Part shown: positions 56,671 to 64,000 of the stretch, piece by piece
Numbering within the stretch: the stretch's first letter is position 1
How the letters are laid out: each line of letters opens with the position of its first letter
Assembly (NCBI RefSeq): GCF_029784135.1
Contig: NC_073746.1
Coordinates: forward strand, 75,879,542 to 75,943,541
Length of the DNA stretch: 64,000 nucleotides
Direction of reading: 5' to 3'
Source of the DNA: Toxorhynchites rutilus septentrionalis
Taxonomy: Eukaryota; Arthropoda; Insecta; Diptera; Culicidae
Notes under the pieces: generated by a model
The model's database searches: none
Told to the model about the DNA's origin: nothing
Seen by the model: the letters and a program-made list of their open reading frames with translations, nothing else
Made by a program: the position numbers and the translations under genes

Positions 56671-59659
56671 CGTCGGGGAACAAAAAAAACATAATTTCTC
56701 GTGGTGCATTTTTGGAGTTATTCCTACATTAATCCCGGTGAGAGCCATAAAACCACCCATCAACAATCTTCCAGAGCTAAAGAATAAATGCTCTATTAGA
56801 GTAATTTGTCGTCTCTCAAATGCTAGGCAGTACATTCGAATCCCTTCCCCGTTACCCTTCCCTTCTAGGCGACTCAAGTTAGACGCACATTCCCCCATAA
56901 AAAAAGTTATGTTCATCCGGCTTATTCGCCACCAACAGACCAAGATTCGACGGCGGATAGAAGAGAAACAACGACGGTCATTACTTTGCTGCTAACCAGG
57001 AGCTAATTACTCCGCTTCTTCTAAATATTAATGAAGACGCTCGGTCATAAAACAGTAATTAACGCCATCAGCAGAGCATGCGGCCTGGTATCATTCCATA
57101 GCTGTGAAGGCAGATTCGCTCACAAAAACTGGTGTTGGAATTTTCGACACCATCGGGCGGAAGGAAGCTGGAGGCTGCGAGGTAGCAGTGAAGGGAAAGG
57201 GAGGTTCGCATCCTAAGCAGTATTATGTTAGTGCCACTACTACTTGTCCAATGGTGTTAACGCGTACATTTTTTTTTTGTCTTGCTAAGCATGTTGCCCG
57301 AATTTACCTCCAATTCCCTCCAGAAGCGCAACGTGATTTCGGACGAACGTTTTGCATATTTTGGCACGCGGCCATGGCATCCGTGATTCGTGTGCGGATC
57401 CGTTACGGTGGGCGGGGGTTCGGAATGCGGAAGGTCATGTGCTGCTTTCTATTCGGATTCCCAATGGGGGTGGGTGATTTGAGTTGGTAGCAAAATAGTC
57501 GGATGATGATGTTATTTATTCGAATGACTGGGGCTTTTCAATGGCATGAGGGAAAGTTTCTGAAGGAGGGAACGAGACAGAGATTTCTGTGAAAGATTTA
57601 ACTCGCTAAATTTCCTTCTATGATAGTATTTAGGATGTTTGATTTCTGTTTACATGATTTGCATTTTAGTGGAGTAAATTGATACAGATTTTTTGTTTTC
57701 TGTCAGATAAAGAGTTTTTGTCCTGATGTTAGCAAAGTTTCCTTTGTTCATGGTTTTCAAAAGTTGTCAAGTGTGTTTCAATACTTTGTAGCAAACTGGT
57801 AGCTGATTCAAACAATAAAATAGCGTTTTTTTTAATCCGTTAGAGCCTTGATCCTGTCCCAACACACCACACCATTCAATTCAAAGACGAGGACGCTTCC
57901 GCTTTGAATGCGTTTCCGAATGCAGTCAACCAACGTCGAGTGATATATGGCACCTTGTGAAAATGCTTGTCAGCGATGGATGATGTGGCACGACCCTGTC
58001 AGCACCTGATCTGCTCGTGTCAATTGGAATTTGATTAATGGTTTGATGCGTGCTTGATTTGTGGCATCATCGATGCTTAATCGATGGGTAATTCTCAATG
58101 GAATGGAACGCAATGATGCTCCAAAGCTCCAATTAAATTAGTGGTCTCTGCACGAGAGAAAATCGATACTGGCTGAATAGCAAGAAATCAAACAGTGAAC
58201 GGGAATAAGTGTGAAAAATTCATTCGACTACACAACAAACAATTAATTTAGTTCTTGTTTCGGTTTGGGACTGACGCAAAAATTGAAACGATGGCGTGTT
58301 CCACACATCAAATGTTCGTCCGCAAGGTTTGCTATGAAATATTTAAATTGAACACGAGCCTCGTGCTCAACCCAAACTCCTATTCTACCTCAGGTAACAT
58401 CCGAATTTCATCACACTGTTTTCATTTCACTGTTTTACTCGTTGGTTCTCAGCCTCCCTCGAGACTACTACCCCACATCAGCATCATCATAACGATCAGC
58501 GCCACAACTGTGTTCCCCTCAACTGTACAAGGTTTCGTGTGGAATTAAATGCGAGAGATATATTCCTCCCCTATCCGACGACATGCTCCGCAGTTTCAAT
58601 GAGGGGGGAAAAACTACATCCACTCCTGGTAAAAAATATATATGTTATGGGAGCCGTATGAGAGCAGCAATAGGGATAAAACAAAAACAGATGTCAGCCA
58701 TTTCTATCCCGTGAGCGAAAGCGGATGTTAATCCATTTCATTGTAGCTCAGGACGTTCCACTTTTCATTGTTCTGACAGCGATCCATCTCCCAGAAGTGG
58801 GTGATACATTTTGTGTCAGTACAATAGAACAATTGATTAATTAATAGGTTCATGTCCTTTGCTGTGTAACTTCACAACTGAGATTAGTTCTTGGTCGTGT
58901 CAACTGAAGCTTAAAGCTTTATGCAAAAATTATTGAAAGTGCAAGAAGAAGCATGGTTTTCATGACACAGTTTTTTTATTCAAATTCATTCTGTAGCTGT
59001 GAGCATGATTCTGTTTTCTGCATAGCGTAAATGTTTGTCCAGCAATTTTCATCATCTGGCCACGAGCAAGCGAACACAGCACATTACCATCAGATTAGCG
59101 CGTCCCGGAAGCCACACTCTACTATCGGGTGGGGGGACGCTGGGGGATGATGGAGAGAGGCTAGATCTGTGCACAAACCGATACGACCACAACAATATGT
59201 GCTGAGCCGTGTGAACAGTCGTCAGCATATAATACAGGGCACAAAAGGAGAGAAGTGTCCATATCCACAATTATAGGCGGCCGGAATGGATGGATGAATG
59301 CATGAATGGTTCGATGGCCTTCATCGATGGCGACAACAGGCCGGAAAGGAATCGATAGATGTATCAGATGTGTGTTTGATGGGACATAAAATCGGATAAC
59401 CATTAAGCTACGACACTTTCGGTTGTCACATTATGGTGCCCCGGCTGTGGTTGTTGTGAGGATTTAAACAAATACGAATCCAATTCAATCCACTGATGTC
59501 AAGTCGACGGCGGGTAATCGGTTTTCGATAATCGGATTACCTTGGGTCATTCCGTAATTGACCTAAATTAGCCAAATGGCAGTAAAAACCTTCACATCTC
59601 GGCGTACAGATTTTAATGTCTCGAATTGCAATTAGTCTTATTCAGATTAGAATGAGTAT
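56671..59659. other. 3.0 kb apparently single-copy DNA without recognised genes
   Basis: A 128-codon plus-strand frame (57104-57490) and a 97-codon one (58255-58548) have no domain I recognise and overlap other frames. No repeat structure was noticed. With its balanced composition this is the best candidate in the window for host intergenic or intronic sequence. Confidence 0.4.
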
Positions 59660-60236
59660 CTGTGTAATACTTATAACTATTAAATTAATATCACAATTGC
59701 TTCTTTAGAGTAATCCCTTGGTTTCACTATCATTTCACATGAGAACTACATTTGAATTATAACATAATCGGCAGAAATCTTACAACACTACTCATTATCG
59801 TTTGTGTTTGACGTTTCCTTAGCGTGAGCACGTAGAATTTCCCGTTCATAAATATTTAAATTTCTCCCGTGTTTCATCTTTTCTCATCATCATGTACAGT
59901 TTACTGTGATTGCTTGGTAAGTGTTTCGCAGTTGACTATAAAATATAATCAAGTGTAATTTAATTTTCGTCCCAAAAATTACAAAATAAAATGTCCGAAA
60001 TTTGAATTCAATCTGTCCGAAATTTGATTTAGTGTCCGAAGTTTGATTTTTTTTCGCTTCATTTGAAAAGCATTTTATTGGTTTAAGTTTTCAATCAAAT
60101 AGTTACCAAAGTAGATAGCTTATAAGCATATTGAACTAATTTATTAAAAATATCAACCAAATAATACCTGTGCATAAAGTTTAGATCTGTTTTCTGCATC
60201 ATATGCCTTAAGCGTCCGAAATATGATTCAGAACGG
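59660..60236 (-). mobile_element. MITE with TA target duplication (copy 2, one end decayed)
   Basis: The right end ATATGATTCAGAACGG at 60236, followed by TA, is the terminal repeat of the 599-bp MITE at 2032-2630, here in reverse orientation. Shared stretches include TAATCCCTTGGTTTCACTAT, GTTTGTGTTTGACGTTT and GAATTTCCCGTTCATAAATA-like. The left terminus could not be recognised beyond about 59660. Confidence 0.75.
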
Positions 60237-60992
60237 TATAATTTTCGTTCAGAATTTAAAAAAAAAAATATTTTAGTGAAAAATAAAATTTTTATATTTT
60301 TTTGTACAGAGCAATTCCAGCCGGCTGTTGACCCAACCCTTTCCGATTTTTCAGAAACTTGGTACTTATGATGGAAACTACCTAAAATTACAATATTCAT
60401 TATCATATGACCAGTTTTAATTACAAATGATTTTTCAAAAGGGTATAATCAGAATCATTGATCTTTCTTTCAAAAAAACTTAAATCAAAATCCAGATGTC
60501 TGATTAAAATATGATGTATGACAAAGTTGTTGGAAAATGAATGAACCATTTAGGAAAAATAACATTTTAAATTTACTGGTAAAAACTCTTACCCAAAAAT
60601 TTAATTCAATATTTGAAACCTTTATATCTCAAAACACCCTCTTTTCGATATTTCTTCTAAATATTTTTGTTGGAAAGCCCTTCAAATTTAAAAAAGTTTG
60701 ACGTATAGTGGTGCCATGGTAAACTCACCAAAATGTTGTGTATGAGTGTTTTTGTGCCTTGTGTTTTGCATATTCTTATAATTTGTCATCGCCATCGCTT
60801 ATCTCTACCCGTTCGAAATCTCTGATCGTCTCGAAGTGCCACCTGGTAGCAAATCGTGGTAGCGCTGAAAGCTTGGAAGCTTGTCTCTCTGTGACAGCAT
60901 AACTGTAGGCGCTTCGAACAACTGTTGTCACCGTCGTCCAGTGAGACATTGTAATTCAACTGACATTGTGATCTTCAAATTTGCTCTGTAAT
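60237..60992. other. Spacer and probable leader of the CR1-like element
   Basis: 60237-60700 is AT-rich with no gene. From about 60780 composition changes (CATCGCCATCGCTTATCTCT onward) and this part probably is the 5' UTR of the retrotransposon whose ORF1 starts at 60993. The exact 5' end is not determinable here. Confidence 0.4.
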
Positions 60993-62057
60993 ATGGATAC
61001 GTGCCAAGTTTGTTCACGACCATTGAGTTCCGGAAAGGTGATAACGTGCAGTGGTTCGTGTGGCCTTATTTTTCACCACACTTGTGTGGGATTAACTAAG
61101 CACCACTACTCAGCATGGTCAGCAAAAGTCGGACTACTCTGGTTTTGCGACTCCTGTCGACTGCATTTCAACCCTGCTACTTACAATCGAGAGAAAGTTA
61201 TCATCAAAGCGTTACGTGAGCTGTTAATACGCACGGACTCCATGGACACACGTTTAGGCAACTACGGCGACAATCTCCGCACTATCAACAAAACACTCTT
61301 TGGATCACAACAGCAACAAAGACAAACCAGCCAATCGTTCGAAAAGTCAACGTTTCTCAACAACATCGATCAGCTCAACCTAGATGACACCATTGATCCT
61401 ATTAACCGCTCGCGATCATGTGACGAATCATCGTTTTTCGAAGTTCTGGACGAAGTCAACAGCTCAGTTGCACAACCTGACAAACTCGTTGTGGGAAATA
61501 GACGTGTGAAAATTTTGTCCAATCATCACTCCAGGTCCACTTCTCAGGCGACTGCATCCACACCGGCAGCACCAATCGAAAAGCCCTGTGAATTATCCGG
61601 CAACGAACTTCCACCTCACGCTCAGAACGGAGGAAATAGTAACCGGTCTATTTCAGTTATCTCCGGTCATACCCTACCCATCAACGACAATCAAAACACT
61701 GACAATGTTAATCGGCACAGAACTGGAACTCTAAGCGTTGCCAAAGTTAGGCAGACTACTGACGTTATAATAGATTACTACGTGACACCATTCACCCCAG
61801 ACCAGAAAGAAAGTGACATCAAACAACACATTCATGACATCACAAACGTGGACTCAACGTTGGTCAAGGTGGTCAAGCTGGTTCCTCGTGGAAAATGTTT
61901 GGATGATCTATCGTTTGTATCATTCAAAGTGACCGTTAATAAAGCTATATCCAACGTGGTCGGCGATGGTTGGTACTGGCCAGAAGGAGTTAACATTCGT
62001 GTTTTCGATCACGACCAAAAAAACGGTCATATTTCATCTCGTCAAAACTCGACTTAG
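60993..62057 (+). CDS. ORF1 protein with N-terminal PHD finger
   Basis: 354 codons from the ATG at 60993, chosen because the PHD finger begins at residue 4. The ligand pattern is C4-C7-C19-C23-H28-C31-C52-C55, a complete C4HC3 PHD finger. A long Ser/Asn/Gln-rich middle follows (QQQQRQTSQSF near residue 105). Near residues 255-340 there is a small folded-looking domain (TDVIIDYYVTPFTPDQKESD, VVKLVPRGKCLDDLSFVSFK, GDGWYWPEGVNIRVFDHD) as in ORF1 of CR1-like elements. PHD-bearing ORF1 proteins are known from CR1-like families; they presumably bind the element RNA and perhaps chromatin. The frame stops at 62055-62057. The related sequence appears to continue in the -1 frame (SSKLDLEPVKNDQPARKSVN), so this stop may be premature or bypassed. 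Confidence 0.8.
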   Translation: MDTCQVCSRPLSSGKVITCSGSCGLIFHHTCVGLTKHHYSAWSAKVGLLWFCDSCRLHFNPATYNREKVIIKALRELLIRTDSMDTRLGNYGDNLRTINKTLFGSQQQQRQTSQSFEKSTFLNNIDQLNLDDTIDPINRSRSCDESSFFEVLDEVNSSVAQPDKLVVGNRRVKILSNHHSRSTSQATASTPAAPIEKPCELSGNELPPHAQNGGNSNRSISVISGHTLPINDNQNTDNVNRHRTGTLSVAKVRQTTDVIIDYYVTPFTPDQKESDIKQHIHDITNVDSTLVKVVKLVPRGKCLDDLSFVSFKVTVNKAISNVVGDGWYWPEGVNIRVFDHDQKNGHISSRQNST

Positions 62058-64000
62058 AACCTGTAAAGAACGATCAACCAGCACGTAAATCTGTCAATGT
62101 GGTCAACCCGGGACGCGCACAAACAGGCTCTATGGACAGCCCTTATCCTTTCAGCACAGTCGAGCCATATTTCATCGGTTCCTGCCGCAGTCGTCCCGGC
62201 CCTGTGTTCGAACATGGTGATGGGGCTGTCCAGCCTGTCTCATCAGGCAAGTACGTTAATTCACCGATCAGTACAACCCCTGATTCGTTGTTTGGTTTCA
62301 GACGCAACAAACCTGCAGTTCCCGGCAACGTTATGTCCAACTGCCACGCCGGTGGGTTCGATTGTTCACGTACCATGACAACAATCAGCGTCAGCAACGG
62401 AGTGCCTCAACCTGATCACAGCTCTTTATCTATATACTATCAGAACGTCAGAGGCCTTCGCACTAAAACGACACAACTAAAGCTGAAACTATCGTGCTGT
62501 GACTACGATATAATCGTGTTTACCGAAACGTGGCTCAAATCCGATATCTGCAACACAGAGCTTACATCGGACTACACCGTATTCCGGTGCGATCGCAACG
62601 AGGCTACTAGTAACCACTCGAGAGGAGGTGGCGTCCTTGTTGCTGTGAAACCGACACTGCACTGCACGGCGGTGTCCATAGTTGATTGCAATCAGCTAGA
62701 ACAGGTTGCTGTAAAAATATTACTTCCTCACCGATCGCTGTTTATCTCTGCTGTCTATATTCCTCCGGGCTCAGATGTTGGGCTATATTCAGCTCACGCC
62801 GTGACTGCTCAATATTTATTGGATCGTTCATCACCGAACGACGTTATCGTGCTTATTGGTGATTATAATCTTCCTCATCTACAATGGTGTTTCGAGGAGG
62901 ACATCAACGGATACTTACCATCAAACGCGTCCAGTGAACAAGAGACAAATCTAGCTGATCCCATCTCGTCGTGTGGCTTGGTTCAAGTGAATTCGCATGT
63001 CAATTCGAGCAACAGGCTTCTGGATTTAGCCTTCACGAGTTCTCCGGATATCACTGAGGTATTTCAGCCACCACTACCACTGCTGCCCATTGACGCACAT
63101 CACCCTCCATTCATCCTGCTCGTGGACTTACAAAGCTCGGTCACTTGCCACCAAATCTTCCCAGCTTCGAATGAGAACGACATGGACTTCAGGCGATGCA
63201 ATTTTGATTCGCTGAACGTCGCGTTTTCGTCCATCGACTGGCAGCATTTTCTTAACAAACGGTCTGTTGACGCAAATGTTTTTCTGTTCTACGACAAACT
63301 TAACGAAATTATTCGCTCAAATGTCCCGCGCCGTCGTCGTAACTTAAGCAGCGTTAGCAGGAAACCTTGGTGGACAGCTGAGCTGCGCAACTTGCGTAAC
63401 CGACTAAGGAAAGCGCGTAAACGATTCTTTGCTCTCAGATCAGATGTGAATAGAGACTGGTTGCGTCAAATTGAATCATCATACAACGAATTACACACTT
63501 CCAGTTATCAACAATATATATGCAGACTGGAATCTAACTTGAAACAAAACCCATCGATGTTCTGGAGGTACGTTAAAGGACAAAGGGCTACCAACCTCGT
63601 GCCAATCAATGTGGTCTACAATGACTCCACAGCCAGTACAGCTGACGAAGCCGCCAATCTTTTTTCTGACTTCTTCCAAAGTGTGTTTTGTTCTACTTCA
63701 CCTGTACCTCGGCCGGGATGTTTCAACAACGTACCAACTCATAATATCCACCTTCCGATCTTCAGCTTTTCCAACGAAGAAGTACTCGGTGCACTGGTTA
63801 AACTGGATGCTTCAAAAGGAGCCGGGGTGGATGCTCTGCCGCCGTTGTTAGTTAAAAAATGTGCGGCATCGTTGGCGGTTCCTTTGACGATGCTATTCAA
63901 CAGCTCAATTGAACAGAGATGCTTCCCGAGTTTATGGAAAACCGCTTCTATGATTCCAGTTCACAAATCTGGCAGTTTGTACAATGTCGTCAACTATCGT
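61994..64000 (+). CDS. ORF2, endonuclease-reverse transcriptase (partial, runs off the edge)
   Basis: Open without a stop from 61994 to 64000 (669 codons). Possible starts are ATG at 62132, 62333 or 62375, or entry by -1 frameshift from ORF1. The first about 125 codons (EPVKNDQPARKSVNVVNPGR ...) look like an ORF1 tail. Endonuclease (APE type): YYQNVRGLRTKTTQLKL from 62438, IIVFTETWLKS, SRGGGVLVAVK, VIVLIGDYNLPHLQW, SSNRLLDLAFTS and DAHHPPFIL (the usual SDH is DAH). Linker: KPWWTAELRNLRNRLRKARK and NPSMFWRYVKGQR. RT start: LVKLDASKGAGVDALPPLLV, SLWKTASMIPVHKSGS and VVNYR at the edge. The enzyme would nick target DNA and copy element RNA. Confidence 0.85.
62018..62024 (+). promoter_or_regulatory. 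Candidate -1 frameshift site A AAA AAC
   Basis: In ORF1 phase the codons are CAA AAA AAC, so A AAA AAC (62018-62024) fits the X XXY YYZ rule for -1 slippage. It lies inside the short stretch where both frames are open (frame of ORF2 open from 61994; ORF1 stop at 62055-62057). After slippage reading continues CGG TCA TAT TTC without a stop to the window end. No downstream pseudoknot was established by eye. A one-base deletion in a run of A would give the same picture. Confidence 0.35.

Larger units (their letters stand above)
60780..64000 (+). mobile_element. CR1-like non-LTR retrotransposon, truncated by window edge
   Basis: Leader, PHD-finger ORF1 (60993-62057) and endonuclease/RT ORF2 (open from 61994) lie in order on the plus strand, with no stop or frameshift in more than 2 kb of ORF2. 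The element leaves the window within the RT domain. The relic at 2861-4570 is a diverged member. Absence of lesions in ORF2 suggests a young copy. Confidence 0.8.

Noticed and set aside
57104..57490. 128-codon plus-strand frame in single-copy DNA
   Set aside because: No start context, domain or splice evidence; composition does not differ clearly from surroundings.
62097..62397. 93-codon plus and 84-codon minus frames
   Set aside because: Both are shadows of the continuous ORF2 frame, which is open across the whole interval.
1..64000. Endogenous viral sequence
   Set aside because: No frame with recognisable viral polymerase, capsid or envelope motifs was found; all RT frames are of non-LTR retrotransposon type and the only gag of LTR type is BEL/Pao.

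Overview
The window looks like gene-poor, repeat-rich nuclear DNA of an insect, most likely a mosquito (Culicidae). I infer this from the repeat set: D37E-type mariner/Tc1 transposase, BEL/Pao gag, CR1-, Jockey- and I-like non-LTR retrotransposons, a Helitron, pogo/Tigger-like elements, tRNA-derived SINEs and many TA-flanked MITEs. No intact host gene, rRNA gene or stand-alone tRNA gene could be supported. No operon, CRISPR array or prokaryote-like system is present.

Layout. 0-5 kb: relic of a multi-copy arthropod family (minus), a 599-bp MITE and a CR1-like relic (minus). 5-9 kb: unrecognised DNA, a BEL/Pao gag relic and a non-LTR reverse transcriptase (RT) relic. 9-16 kb: AT-rich DNA with a TATA-plus-palindrome site, a pogo-like relic, ~100-bp tandem repeats and a 509-bp MITE. 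16-20 kb: a mariner relic and a 2.7-kb 5'-truncated LINE (minus) with an almost open RT frame. 22.56-26.09 kb: about 3.5 kb of two adjoining 9-bp satellites. 26-29 kb: two divergently oriented Jockey-like relics, one split by a SINE with a 12-bp target-site duplication (TSD). 30.7-34.7 kb: a minus-strand Helitron with decayed Rep gene, a nested MITE, internal tandem repeats and a second, opposed Helitron 3' end. 36.7-42.7 kb: the best-preserved element, an I-like retrotransposon with gag-like ORF1 and endonuclease/RT/RNase H ORF2, disabled by only three visible frame lesions. 43-47 kb: pogo/Tigger transposase relic, then a nest of a pogo-TIR element, a foldback and a MITE. 47-56.7 kb: two D37E/mariner relics, two SINEs, a foldback with nested MITE and a second Helitron-like foldback. 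56.7-59.6 kb: unrecognised, apparently single-copy DNA. 59.6-64 kb: an inverted copy of the 2-kb MITE, then a CR1-like retrotransposon (plus strand) running off the edge: PHD-finger ORF1 and a long endonuclease/RT ORF2 that has no stop before the window end.

How the parts relate. Almost everything recognisable is mobile DNA in layers, so many relative ages can be read from nesting (SINE in Jockey relic; MITE in Helitron repeat; MITE inside foldback inside pogo-TIR element). The most notable observation is the ORF1/ORF2 junction of the CR1-like element at 62.0 kb. A textbook -1 slippery heptamer sits in the 64-nt overlap of the two frames, in the correct phase to join PHD-ORF1 to the endonuclease/RT frame. 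A simple one-base deletion explains this equally well and must be excluded.
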